Below, piece after piece: positions 6,156-14,013 of a stretch of 14,378 nt of DNA (the stretch's first letter is position 1; each line of letters begins with the position of its first letter). The DNA comes from JAZTZP01 sp045637525 (GTDB lineage: Bacteria > Bacillota > Clostridia > UBA1381). Below the pieces are notes generated by a model, which worked only from the letters and a program-made list of their open reading frames with translations, was not told where the DNA came from and did not search any database. The stretch is from the NCBI GenBank assembly GCA_045637525.1, contig JAZTZP010000020.1, positions 1 to 14,378 on the forward strand, in the 5' to 3' direction. The position numbers and the translations under genes were made by a program.

Positions 6156-8219
6156 ATGAAAAGTTATAAGATGGAGGACATAAGAAATGTAGCAGTACTG
6201 GGACATGGAAAATGCGGAAAGACTTCTTTGGTTGAGGCTATGCTTTTTAACAGCGGAGCGATAGACAGACTCGGAAAGTCGGCTGAGGGAACGACAGTAA
6301 CCGACTATGATCCGGAAGAAATTAAGAGAAAATTCTCCGTTTCGACAGCTATTGCGCCTGTTGAATGGAAAGATATGAAATATAATATAATAGACACGCC
6401 CGGATTTTTTGATTTTGTCGGCGGAGTAAAAGAGGGTATTCGTGCGGCTGACTCGGCACTTGTGGTTTTAAGCGGACGAAGCGGAGTATCTGTGGGAACA
6501 GAGCATGTGTTTAAATACGCAAAGCAAAGAGGAGTTCCCATAATGTTTTTTGTAAATAAGATTGATGATGACAGGGGCGATTATAAGCGTACGCTTGAGG
6601 AAATGAAAGCGGTATTCGGAAAGAGCGTTACACCTTTTGTGTATCCGATAAGAGAAGACGGAGAGTTCAAAGGGTTTGTTGATATAGTAGATATGACGGC
6701 AAGAAGATATGAAGGTCTTGACCGTGTTGATATACCTGTTCCGGAAGGAATGGCTGAAATTGTTGCACCTCTTCGTGAGATGATTATGGAAGCTGTTGCA
6801 GAAACAGATGAAGAGCTTATGGTGAAATATTTCAGCGGTGAAGAATTTACATTTGATGAAATAAAGAAGGCAATAAGAAAGGGTGTAAAGGACGGAAGTA
6901 TTTATCCGGTATACTGCGGCTCGGGACTCACAAATATTGGCGTTCGAAGCTTGGCAGACGGAATAGGAAAGTATTTGCCGGCACCGTCCGAGATAGAAGA
7001 AGTGGCATATACTGCAAGCTCCGGAGAGCCTGTTGAAGTGGTTCAGACGGAAACTGAAACAACATCTGCAATTGTATTTAAGACCATTGCAGACCCATAT
7101 GTTGGTAAACTGTCGATGTTCAGAGTATATTCGGGTGAAATAAAAGCTGATTCGACATTATATAACCCTAACAGAGGCTGTACGGAAAAGATAGGAAAGC
7201 TGTATCTGCTTTGCGGTAAGAAGCAGATAGATACAAGCATTGTTAAGGCGGGCGATATAGGTGTTGTTGCAAAGCTCGAAAATACAAAGACGGGTGATAC
7301 ATTGTGTGCTGAGGGTAAAGATATAATCCTTACGGGTATTGAATTCCCGGCACCTGTTCTTTCAATGGCGGTGAAGCCTGCCGCAAAGGGCGACGAGGAA
7401 AAGATAATCAGTGGTCTTACAAAGCTTGCTGAAGAAGATCCTACTTTTGCCGTAACAAGCAATTCAGAAACCAAGCAAAATCTTGTAAATGGTCAGGGAG
7501 AACAGCATATAGATGTAATAATAAGCCGATTAAAGTCTAAATACGGCGTAGACGTTATTTTAGAAGAGCCTGTTGTTCCTTACCGTGAGACAATCCGGAA
7601 GAAGGTTAAGGCAGAAGGTAAGCATAAGAAACAGTCCGGCGGTCATGGTCAGTACGGTCATGTATGGATTGAGTTTGAGCCCGGTATAAGCGAAGAGATG
7701 ATATTTGAAGAAAATGTATTCGGCGGAAGCGTACCGAAGAATTACTTCCCGGCGATAGAAAAGGGTCTGAGAGATTCCTGCGCGAACGGAGTTTTAGCCG
7801 GATACCCTGTTGTTAACTTAAAGGCAACGCTTCTTGACGGGTCTTATCATCCGGTAGACTCATCGGAAATGGCGTTTAAAACAGCTGCATCACTCGCATA
7901 TAAGGCAGGTCTTGCACAGGCCGATCCTGTTATTCTTGAGCCGGTAGGATACCTTAAGGCGTATATCCCTGAGGATATAATGGGTGATATTATAGGCGAT
8001 ATAAATAAGCGTCGCGGAAGAATTATGGGAATGGGCGAGAGCAATAAGGAAGGTCTTAACATGGTAGAGGCTGAGGTGCCGATGTCGGAAATGTTTAAGT
8101 ATGCTACCGATTTACGCTCAATGAGCAGAGGACGCGGTATATTTACGTTTGAATTTGTAAGATATGAAGAGGCTCCGAAGAATGTTGCCGATAAGATTAT
8201 CGAAAATTCTAAAAACTGA
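6156..8219 (+). CDS. Elongation factor G-like GTPase (second EF-G type), catalytic His position is Phe
   Basis: Translation GTPase of 687 residues, full EF-G length. G1 is GHGKCGKTS (16-24), G3 DTPG (80-83) and G4 NKID (134-137). Domain IV shows GGHGQYGHVWIEF, and domain V shows DIMGDIIGDINKRRGR and EVPMSEMFKYATDLRS. Three things separate it from housekeeping FusA. The P-loop lacks the usual AHIDAGKTT form. Switch I reads YDPEEIKRKFSV instead of ERGIT. After DTPG comes Phe84 where EF-G has the His needed to activate GTP hydrolysis (DTPGHVDF). This pattern is known from EF-G2-type paralogues. There is no rpsL, rpsG or tuf beside it, as expected if the true fusA lies in a str operon elsewhere. 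ATG 6156 is chosen because AAAGGA (6141-6146) is 9 nt upstream; the ATGs at 6147 and 6150 are too close. Role in translocation, recycling or stress is not decidable here. Confidence 0.9.
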   Translation: MKSYKMEDIRNVAVLGHGKCGKTSLVEAMLFNSGAIDRLGKSAEGTTVTDYDPEEIKRKFSVSTAIAPVEWKDMKYNIIDTPGFFDFVGGVKEGIRAADSALVVLSGRSGVSVGTEHVFKYAKQRGVPIMFFVNKIDDDRGDYKRTLEEMKAVFGKSVTPFVYPIREDGEFKGFVDIVDMTARRYEGLDRVDIPVPEGMAEIVAPLREMIMEAVAETDEELMVKYFSGEEFTFDEIKKAIRKGVKDGSIYPVYCGSGLTNIGVRSLADGIGKYLPAPSEIEEVAYTASSGEPVEVVQTETETTSAIVFKTIADPYVGKLSMFRVYSGEIKADSTLYNPNRGCTEKIGKLYLLCGKKQIDTSIVKAGDIGVVAKLENTKTGDTLCAEGKDIILTGIEFPAPVLSMAVKPAAKGDEEKIISGLTKLAEEDPTFAVTSNSETKQNLVNGQGEQHIDVIISRLKSKYGVDVILEEPVVPYRETIRKKVKAEGKHKKQSGGHGQYGHVWIEFEPGISEEMIFEENVFGGSVPKNYFPAIEKGLRDSCANGVLAGYPVVNLKATLLDGSYHPVDSSEMAFKTAASLAYKAGLAQADPVILEPVGYLKAYIPEDIMGDIIGDINKRRGRIMGMGESNKEGLNMVEAEVPMSEMFKYATDLRSMSRGRGIFTFEFVRYEEAPKNVADKIIENSKN

Positions 8220-8435
8220 AGTTGACTGAAATAACAAACTATTTAAAATTTATCACCAAAATATGTGAAAGTTACATAAAATATTGTTATGAAGTTTTGA
8301 ATTGATAAAAAAAGGCATAAATAAATCGCATTGTTTTAGTCGAATTTACTAATAAAAATGGTCAAAAAATGCCTTAAAACCGCCATTTGTTCATTTTAAC
8401 TAAAGAAACAGTCAATTTTTTGTGTAAATATAGCC
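8220..8435. other. Intergenic region without gene or clear terminator
   Basis: AT-rich spacer between the EF-G paralogue and the ABC ATPase promoter. The only structure I see is AAGGCAT (8312-8318) with ATGCCTT (8369-8375), separated by 50 nt, which is weak. No convincing G+C-rich stem with a T-run follows the EF-G stop, so where that transcript ends is unclear. Confidence 0.5.
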
Positions 8436-8475
8436 TTACAAAAATTTCAGAAATATGTTATTATATATATAACAT
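8436..8475 (+). promoter_or_regulatory. Promoter of the MsmX/UgpC-type ATPase with overlapping dyad
   Basis: TTACAA (8436-8441), 17-nt spacer, TATTAT (8459-8464), with TG at 8456-8457 (extended -10). ATGTTAT (8455-8461) is inverted as ATAACAT (8469-8475) across the -10 and start site, a possible operator. No catabolite-response-like site was recognised. Confidence 0.6.
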
Positions 8476-8513
8476 CAAATTTATATCTTTGTAGAATGAG
8501 AGGGATTCTAAAA

Positions 8514-9626
8514 ATGGCAGATTTACAATTAAAAGGTATTTACAAGAGATATGCCGGCGGAGTTACAGCAGTTAGTGATTTCAGTCTTGACATAGCAGAT
8601 AAAGAATTCATTATACTCGTAGGTCCATCAGGCTGCGGTAAGTCTACAACACTCAGAATGGTTGCCGGACTTGAAGAAATTAGTGAAGGTGAGCTTTATA
8701 TAGGCGGAAAGCTTATGAACGACGTTGCACCAAAGGACAGAGATATTGCGATGGTTTTCCAGAACTATGCTTTATATCCGCATATGACAGTTTTTGAAAA
8801 CATGGCATTTGCTCTTAAGCTCAGAAAGACTCCGAAGGCTGAGATTAAGCAACGTGTTACAGAGGCTGCTAAGATTCTTGACATTGAGCATTTGCTTGAC
8901 AGAAAGCCGAAGGCTTTGTCAGGTGGTCAGAGACAGCGTGTTGCTATGGGTCGTGCCATAGTTCGTAGCCCGAAGGTATTCCTTATGGACGAACCGCTTT
9001 CAAACCTTGACGCAAAGCTCAGAGTTGCGATGAGAACAGAGATTAAGAAGCTTCATAACAGACTTCAGACAACATTCATCTACGTTACACATGACCAGAC
9101 AGAAGCTATGACAATGGGTACAAGAATCGTTGTTATGAAGGACGGTATCGTACAACAGGTTGATACTCCTGCAAATCTTTACAACTATCCTTGCAATATG
9201 TTCGTTGGCGGATTTATCGGAACACCGCAGATGAACTTCGTTGATGCAACACTTGTTGAAAAAGATGGCGGAATATACGCTGAGTTTGGTAATACTTCTT
9301 TAGCATTCCCGAAAGATAAGGCTGAAAGAGCTGAGTTAAAGCCATACATAGGCAAGACAGTAGTTCTCGGTATCAGACCTGAGGATATTTATGACGAAGA
9401 GGCTATGATTGCTTCAAAGGCTGAGTCATTAATCAATGCTAAGGTTGACTTGACAGAAATGATGGGTGCTGAGACATACCTCTACCTCACAGTTGAAGGT
9501 CAGGCATTCACAGCAAGAGTTAACCAGCATTCAACAACAAAGGCAGGCGAAACAGTTAAGCTTGCAGTTGATATGAATAAGCTTCACTTGTTCGATAAGG
9601 AAACAGAGCTTGCTATCCTTAACTAA
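8514..9626 (+). CDS. ugpC: MsmX/UgpC-type ABC transporter ATP-binding protein (carbohydrate importer class)
   Basis: Cytoplasmic ATPase of 370 residues that energises carbohydrate-type ABC importers. The nucleotide-binding domain has Walker A GPSGCGKST (37-45), Q-loop Gln83 in VFQNYALYPH, signature LSGGQ (135-139), Walker B VFLMDE (155-160), D-loop SNLD and H-loop His193 (VTHDQTEAMT). About 130 further residues form the regulatory MOT/OB region (GFIGTPQMNF, LGIRPEDI). No permease or binding-protein gene is nearby. In Firmicutes such orphan ATPases (MsmX, MsmK) serve several sugar transporters encoded elsewhere, which is the likely role; substrate cannot be told. The start at 8514 has AGAGGG (8499-8504) 9 nt upstream; an in-frame ATG at 8496 lies before it. 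Codon choice (AAG, GCT, CTT) differs from the AAA/ATA-rich genes before 6 kb and suggests high expression. Confidence 0.92.
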   Translation: MADLQLKGIYKRYAGGVTAVSDFSLDIADKEFIILVGPSGCGKSTTLRMVAGLEEISEGELYIGGKLMNDVAPKDRDIAMVFQNYALYPHMTVFENMAFALKLRKTPKAEIKQRVTEAAKILDIEHLLDRKPKALSGGQRQRVAMGRAIVRSPKVFLMDEPLSNLDAKLRVAMRTEIKKLHNRLQTTFIYVTHDQTEAMTMGTRIVVMKDGIVQQVDTPANLYNYPCNMFVGGFIGTPQMNFVDATLVEKDGGIYAEFGNTSLAFPKDKAERAELKPYIGKTVVLGIRPEDIYDEEAMIASKAESLINAKVDLTEMMGAETYLYLTVEGQAFTARVNQHSTTKAGETVKLAVDMNKLHLFDKETELAILN

Positions 9627-9656
9627 TCGGATTTATAAACAGTGATAAAAAAATGT

Positions 9657-9689
9657 ACCGCCGAAACCATTGGTTTCGGCGGTGTTTTA
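9657..9689. terminator. Bidirectional terminator between ABC ATPase and ZIP genes
   Basis: 12-bp perfect G+C-rich stem ACCGCCGAAACC (9657-9668) with 9672-9683, loop ATT. It is preceded by an A-run (9647-9653) and followed by GTTTTAATT, so it can stop both converging transcripts. Confidence 0.9.
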
Positions 9690-9702
9690 ATTGCAGGATT
9701 GT

Positions 9703-10455
9703 TTAGCCTAAAAGCACGTCGCTTACAAGCATAATGCAAAATCCGATTAAAAGTGAATATGTTGCACCTCTTTGGCTTCCGTGTGCGTGGGTTTCGGGTA
9801 TCATTTCGTCGCTTATTACATAAAGCATTGTTCCGCCGGCGAAGGCGAGCGCAAACGGAAGTATTGCAGAAGCTATGCTTACTGCGAAATATCCTATCAG
9901 TGTTCCCACTACTTCTACAAGCCCTGTAATCATGCCTGTGATAAATGTTTTTTTAGGCGATACGCCGGCTGCGAGCATTGGGGCAATAATTACCATACCT
10001 TCAGGAATGTTCTGGAGTGCTATGCCCCCTGCTATCATAAGTGCCTGTGAGGTGTTATCCGAGCCGAACCCAACGCCGGCTGCTATTCCTTCCGGAAGAT
10101 TATGTATAGCGATGGCTGTAACAAACAATAATATCTTGCTCAGATTGGCGTTGTTGTGTTCTTCTGACTCAGTACCGACAAGCTTATGAAGATGCGGTAC
10201 GATTTTATCAATAAGATTTAAACATAACGCTCCGGCAAATATTCCGGCTATGGTAATTACAAGCCCGGATTTTCCGCCGTATTCAAGCGACGGCATAATG
10301 AGTCCAAGGACTGCTGCTGCCAGCATAACGCCGGCGGCAAACGAAAGAACTATGTCGGAGAATTTATGCGAAATATTTTTAAATATAAATCCTATGACCG
10401 AACCGATTACGGTTGCACCCCCGACGCCTATCGCTGTTAATAAAACTAAACTCAT
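9703..10455 (-). CDS. ZIP family divalent metal transporter
   Basis: Polytopic membrane protein of 250 residues with about eight hydrophobic segments, expected to import Zn2+ or related divalent metals such as Fe2+ or Mn2+. The ZIP signature is clear: HNLPEG (118-123) in TM4 and QNIPEG (148-153) in TM5 supply the metal-site residues, with Glu181 (LVEVVG) further on. A short His/Glu-rich cytoplasmic loop (about 87-101, PHLHKLVGTESEEH) lies between TM3 and TM4, and DEMIPETHAHG precedes the last helix. Start 10455 was chosen over 10488: a good AAGGAG (about 10464-10469) sits 8 nt upstream, and the longer form would add hydrophilic residues before TM1. It follows the ferritin gene on the same strand after an 82-nt gap with a terminator hairpin, and no promoter was seen in that gap. 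Expression may rely on read-through, linking metal uptake to iron storage. Confidence 0.9.
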   Translation of the reverse strand: MSLVLLTAIGVGGATVIGSVIGFIFKNISHKFSDIVLSFAAGVMLAAAVLGLIMPSLEYGGKSGLVITIAGIFAGALCLNLIDKIVPHLHKLVGTESEEHNNANLSKILLFVTAIAIHNLPEGIAAGVGFGSDNTSQALMIAGGIALQNIPEGMVIIAPMLAAGVSPKKTFITGMITGLVEVVGTLIGYFAVSIASAILPFALAFAGGTMLYVISDEMIPETHAHGSQRGATYSLLIGFCIMLVSDVLLG

Positions 10456-10478
10456 GATATAAACTCCTTTTTCTAAAA

Positions 10479-10517
10479 ATTCCCACATTAAACGGGATAG
10501 AGGTTTAATGCGGGAAT
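10479..10517 (-). terminator. Terminator between ferritin and ZIP genes
   Basis: Stem 10479-10493 with 10503-10517 (ATTCCCACATTAAAC / GTTTAATGCGGGAAT), one A-C mismatch, 9-nt loop. On the minus strand it is followed by a T-run (complement of AAAAA at 10475-10479), so it should end or reduce the ferritin transcript. On the plus strand a T-run also follows at 10522-10530. Confidence 0.75.
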
Positions 10518-10537
10518 ATGATTTTTTTTTGACCGGT

Positions 10538-11053
10538 TTAGTCTAAAACAAGAGACGGTGCTGTATAAATACGTGCCGCAAGCTCATTGTTTAACATATA
10601 AAGACTCTTGGGATCTGAACCGAACAGCTCCATTTTTGTAATTAAATCATTGGCATTTGTTTCCTCTTCGCCTTGCTCTTTAACAAACCAGTCAAGGAAC
10701 TGCATTGTGCGGAAATCCTTTACTTCATAAGCTGCTGCATATATATCGTTTATTAATGATGTTACATAAAGCTCATGTTCAAGACCGGCTTTTAAGACGC
10801 TCATATCGCTTGCTAAATCCTTATCGGGTTTAGCAATTGCTTCTAAGGTTACTTTCTCGTTATTGTTCTGAAGATAACGATAGAATAACATGGCGTGATC
10901 TCTTTCTTCCTGTGCCTGGATGTAATACCAGTTCGCAAAACCATCTAAACCTCTGTCTTCAAAATAGTTTGAAAAATCGAGATAAAGGTATGCGGAATAC
11001 AATTCTTTATTGATTTGCTGATTAAGCAAGTCGCGTACTTTTTCATTAAGCAT
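10538..11053 (-). CDS. ftnA: Bacterial non-haem ferritin
   Basis: Iron-storage protein of 171 residues, the normal size for a ferritin subunit of the 24-mer cage. It oxidises Fe2+ and stores it as a ferric mineral in the cytoplasm. All expected ferroxidase residues of the FtnA type are in place: Glu17, Glu50, His53 (QEERDH), Glu94 (EHE), Gln127 and Glu130 (KEQGEEE). No haem-binding Met as in bacterioferritin was identified. It is the third gene of the operon flavo-diiron protein, rubredoxin, ferritin, starting 19 nt after the rubredoxin stop. AAGGTTTTAAAT precedes the ATG at a usable distance. The pairing with oxygen-reducing enzymes makes sense: removing O2 and sequestering iron both limit Fenton chemistry in an anaerobe. 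Confidence 0.95.
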   Translation of the reverse strand: MLNEKVRDLLNQQINKELYSAYLYLDFSNYFEDRGLDGFANWYYIQAQEERDHAMLFYRYLQNNNEKVTLEAIAKPDKDLASDMSVLKAGLEHELYVTSLINDIYAAAYEVKDFRTMQFLDWFVKEQGEEETNANDLITKMELFGSDPKSLYMLNNELAARIYTAPSLVLD

Positions 11054-11072
11054 ATTTAAAACCTTCTTTCAA

Positions 11073-11231
11073 TTATTCTTCTGTAAACATATCTTTACCA
11101 ACTCCGCACAGCGGACATTCAAAATCGTCCGGCAAGTCTTCAAATTTTGTTCCGGGAGCTATTCCCATATCGGGAGCACCGGCCTCTTCATCGTAAACCC
11201 AGCCGCAAACATCACATACGTATTTTTTCAT
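11073..11231 (-). CDS. Rubredoxin
   Basis: A 52-residue minus-strand gene (ATG at 11231, TAA at 11073) beginning MKKYVCDVCGWVYDEEAGAP. It has both rubredoxin knuckles, C6-x-x-C9-G and C39-P-L-C42-G, that bind one Fe in an FeS4 site, and the full classic length with PDxGIAPGTKFEDLPDDF between them. It is a soluble one-electron carrier. Its place between a flavo-diiron protein (stop 40 nt upstream) and ferritin suggests that it delivers electrons to the diiron oxidoreductase, in addition to that enzyme's own fused rubredoxin domain, or to peroxide-reducing partners elsewhere. An excellent AGGAGGTG lies upstream of the ATG. Confidence 0.95.
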   Translation of the reverse strand: MKKYVCDVCGWVYDEEAGAPDMGIAPGTKFEDLPDDFECPLCGVGKDMFTEE

Positions 11232-11271
11232 TATATTTCACCTCCTTTTGGTGTTTTGAATTAATTGTTAA

Positions 11272-13062
11272 TTATTTAATTTCTTCAAAATCGGCGGCTC
11301 CATGCTTGCAAAGGGGACAGATGAAATCATCCGGTAGTTTATCACCCTCATATACATATCCGCAGATTTTACATACATAGCCTTTTTTTCCTTCGGTTTC
11401 AGGCTTTGGTTTTACATTATTCTGATAATAAGTGTAAGTCATTGTTTCAGCTGTAGTTATTACTCTTGATTCGGTAACTGAGCATATAAACATTCCATGT
11501 GTTTCGAGGTCGATATATTGTTCTACCTTTAATGACATGAATGAATTTATATGTCTTGGCAGGAATATAAGACCGTTGTCGGAGCGGAGAGGCTCGCAAT
11601 CTGCGAATTTATCGACATTTCTTCCGCTTTTAAAACCGAATTTTTCGAATACTGCAAACGGAGCGTCGGTTGACAGACAGTTTATATTCATAATACCTGT
11701 TTGTTTTATAACATGGTGTGAGTAGTTTTCTTTGTTTATCGTAACGGCTATTCTGTTTGGCGTGTTGGTTACCTGCGTAACGGTATTAACTATAAGTCCG
11801 TTGTCTTTTTTGCCGTCGTTGGACGTAACAACATAGAGGCCGTAGCCTATGTTAAATAACGCTGTCAGGTCGTTTTTATCAGCGGTGGAATCCTGCATTG
11901 CAAGATATTCACGACAAAGCTCATCTGCAAGAGAATTGAGCTGTGAAGCACTGTCTTCACTTAGTGCTGAAAGTATTCTGACATCCGTTTCGGCAAACGT
12001 CAGGTTTTTGCATGGCTGAAGCGCTGTTTTCATTATTTTTGCTGCCAGCGGTGCCCAGCTTCCGTTTTCGATGAATGCAACTGTTCTGTTGCTGAAATTA
12101 CGTTCTTTAAGATGGTCGATAAATTCACGCATGAACGGGAATATATCTGCGTTATATGTTGTTGTTGCGAGTACAAGTTTACTGTATTTAAATGCCATCT
12201 GCACTGCATCTGCCATGTCACATCTTGCAAGGTCTTTTACAACAACCTTCGGACAGCCGTTTGCTTTCAGCTTTTCTTCAAGCTGAACAACGGCTTTTTT
12301 TGTATTGCCATAGACAGAAGTGTATGCGATTACAATACCTTCTTCTTCGGGCTGATAGCTTGACCAGGTGTTATAAAGATTGATATAATATCCGAGATTT
12401 TCTTTCAGGACAGGGCCATGAAGCGGACAGATAGTTTTAATATCAAGAGTTGACGCCTTTTTGAGAAGCGCCTGAACCTGAGTGCCGTATTTGCCTACGA
12501 TGCCGATATAGTAACGTCTTGCTTCGTCAACCCAGTCCTCTTCTGTGTCAAGAGCTCCGAATTTGCCAAAACCATCAGCTGAAAACAATACTTTATCTGT
12601 GCTGTCATATGTTACGATAACCTCGGGCCAATGCACCATCGGAGCGGTTACGAATGCAAGATTATGCTTGCCGAGCGTAAGTGTATCGCCTTCGCCAACG
12701 ACAATCCGATTGTCGGAGAAATCTGTTCCGAAGAAGTTTTTCATCATCGCAAATGCTTTTTCTGATGAAACTATCTTTGCATCGGGATAGGTTTTTATGA
12801 AATTCATAATATTTGCCGAATGGTCCGGCTCCATATGCTGAACAATGAGATAATCAGGCTTTTTTGCGCCTAATGTGTTTTGTATGTTGTCTAGCCATTC
12901 ATGAGTAAAAGCCGCATCGACTGTATCCATTATTGCGATTTTTTCATCACAAATTACATAGGAATTGTATGATATACCGCGTGGAACTTTGTATTGTCCT
13001 TCAAATAAGTCAACTCGGTGGTCGTTTACGCCAATGTATTTTATGTCGTTTGTAATATTCAT
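11272..13062 (-). CDS. Flavo-diiron protein fused to flavin reductase and rubredoxin domains (O2/NO reductase)
   Basis: Cytoplasmic enzyme of 596 residues, predicted to reduce O2 to water (or NO to N2O) and so protect an anaerobe. Residues 1-245 form the metallo-beta-lactamase-like diiron domain with ligands His76-x-Glu78-x-Asp80 (HMEPDH), His144 (MVHWPE), Asp163 (ADGFG) and His215 (PLHGP). Residues 246-390 are the flavodoxin domain, with FMN loop YTSVYGNT (247-254). About 398-545 is a flavin reductase-like FMN domain (IGYGLYVVTS, VTNTPNRIAV, HVIKQTGIMNINCLS). Residues 560-596 are a short rubredoxin with C564-x-x-C567 and C582-x-x-C585. This four-part fusion would move electrons from NAD(P)H to oxygen within one chain. 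AGAGGTG is 8 nt before the ATG. First gene of the operon with rubredoxin and ferritin. Confidence 0.93.
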   Translation of the reverse strand: MNITNDIKYIGVNDHRVDLFEGQYKVPRGISYNSYVICDEKIAIMDTVDAAFTHEWLDNIQNTLGAKKPDYLIVQHMEPDHSANIMNFIKTYPDAKIVSSEKAFAMMKNFFGTDFSDNRIVVGEGDTLTLGKHNLAFVTAPMVHWPEVIVTYDSTDKVLFSADGFGKFGALDTEEDWVDEARRYYIGIVGKYGTQVQALLKKASTLDIKTICPLHGPVLKENLGYYINLYNTWSSYQPEEEGIVIAYTSVYGNTKKAVVQLEEKLKANGCPKVVVKDLARCDMADAVQMAFKYSKLVLATTTYNADIFPFMREFIDHLKERNFSNRTVAFIENGSWAPLAAKIMKTALQPCKNLTFAETDVRILSALSEDSASQLNSLADELCREYLAMQDSTADKNDLTALFNIGYGLYVVTSNDGKKDNGLIVNTVTQVTNTPNRIAVTINKENYSHHVIKQTGIMNINCLSTDAPFAVFEKFGFKSGRNVDKFADCEPLRSDNGLIFLPRHINSFMSLKVEQYIDLETHGMFICSVTESRVITTAETMTYTYYQNNVKPKPETEGKKGYVCKICGYVYEGDKLPDDFICPLCKHGAADFEEIK

Positions 13063-13100
13063 GTGGAATCACCTCTGTTAAAGTTTATATTAGTAGTATT

Positions 13101-13129
13101 ATTATATCACAGATTTATTTAAAATTCAA
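13101..13129 (-). promoter_or_regulatory. Extended -10 promoter of the flavo-diiron/rubredoxin/ferritin operon
   Basis: Minus-strand TTGAAT (13124-13129), 17-nt spacer, TATAAT (13101-13106), with TG one base upstream of the -10. Start near 13094, leader of about 32 nt. Just upstream is a dyad TTAATTAAA / TTTAATTAA (13132-13140 and 13148-13156), which could be an UP element or an operator. No PerR or Fur box was recognised. Confidence 0.75.
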
Positions 13130-13209
13130 TATTAATTAAAAAATTTATTTAATTAACATAAAAATTATAGTTTATCGGGGAAATGAAATTTCCCTGCGAC
13201 CAATTTTCC

Positions 13210-13312
13210 AATTTGTAATTTTTATATTTTCTCTATATTATAGCGATTACTTATCGAGTTGCGCAAGCACACGCCGCTTTTACGTCAAAAGCGGCACCAA
13301 AACCCCAAAGGG
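13210..13312 (+). repeat. Left 103-bp arm of a perfect inverted repeat
   Basis: Pairs base for base with 13809-13911 (positions sum to 27121). The arm contains TATAGCGAT, an inner hairpin GCCGCTTTTacgtcAAAAGCGGC (13273-13295) and AACCCCAAAGGGG. Perfect identity of two arms this long implies recent origin or ongoing correction. Confidence 0.9.
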
Positions 13313-13808
13313 GCTTGACTCGCCCCTTTACCCACAAGGGGCACAGGTGGAAACCCTCCGTGCGCTCAGCCGCGCGGCAAAGAGCAAAGCGCGCAAGTTT
13401 TTTTGTTGAGTCGGAACAGCATAGCAGCAAACCGGCGGTAAACGGCAAGCGGGTGAAAAGTGACTTCGTCAGCGCACTTATCCGCTTGCCTCCACTAAGA
13501 TCCGGCAAAGCAAACTTTCTGTGACTACTGTTGATTAATATTATTAATCTGTGAAACAGCCTGTAATTTTAATTACAAAAATTTGTAACTTCTCTACGTG
13601 GCTTCCTCAATAAGCGTCATTGTAAAACAGAAAGTTGCCTCAGTGAAGAGTAGAAAAAAACAGGACAATCTAAAATCCAAGTTAAGGCAAACGGTGCGGC
13701 CTTTCCCTTCGCATCAGACGCGCCGTTTGCCGTTCTTTACCGGTTTATTAGCAGATGTACCATTCAGAAAAAAAGGCGAGCTTTGCTAAGGGGTTTCCAA
13801 AGGGTACT

Positions 13809-13911
13809 CCCTTTGGGGTTTTGGTGCCGCTTTTGACGTAAAAGCGGCGTGTGCTTGCGCAACTCGATAAGTAATCGCTATAATATAGAGAAAATATAAA
13901 AATTACAAATT
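13809..13911 (-). repeat. Right 103-bp arm of a perfect inverted repeat
   Basis: Exact reverse complement of 13210-13312. The intervening core is 496 bp. Confidence 0.9.
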
Positions 13912-14013
13912 CAAAAAGAGGAACGGGGAAAACTCCCCGATAAACTATAACTTGTAATTTTGTTCATAAAAAATCAATTCATTCAAAAACCGTGTCTATT
14001 TTCCTCAAAACAC

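Larger units (their letters stand above)
13165..13950. mobile_element. Non-coding composite palindromic element (MITE-like candidate)
   Basis: 786-bp segment with nested symmetry and no credible gene. The outer ends are a 16-bp perfect inverted repeat, TTATAGTTTATCGGGG (13165-13180) and its complement (13935-13950). Each end is followed inwards by a small hairpin (GGGAAA/TTTCCC at 13178-13194; GGGGA/TCCCC at 13925-13938). Next come 103-bp perfect inverted repeat arms (13210-13312 and 13809-13911). Inside are hairpins at 13444-13490 (GGCAAGCGG/CCGCTTGCC) and 13686-13731 (GGCAAACGG/CCGTTTGCC), and an AACTTTCTGT pair (13513-13522 with 13627-13636) around a centre with two short palindromes (13533-13549, 13562-13577). 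Parts of the interior are much richer in G+C than the flanks. No transposase and no clear target-site duplication are visible. A non-autonomous mobile element is the simplest reading; a chromosomal structural element is possible. Confidence 0.6.

Noticed and set aside
13251..13789. Small open frames of 62-85 codons on both strands inside the palindromic element.
   Set aside because: They follow the G+C-rich inverted arms and hairpins, overlap one another on opposite strands, show no domain and lack ribosome binding sites.
1..13950. The two edge elements acting as ends of one large composite transposon carrying everything between.
   Set aside because: They share short motifs only, one starts outside the window, no transposase or integrase is present, and the cargo includes ordinary chromosomal genes.
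13165..13950. Retron, group II intron or other RNA-based retroelement.
   Set aside because: No reverse transcriptase or recognisable intron domain V was seen, and symmetry about the centre is that of inverted repeats.
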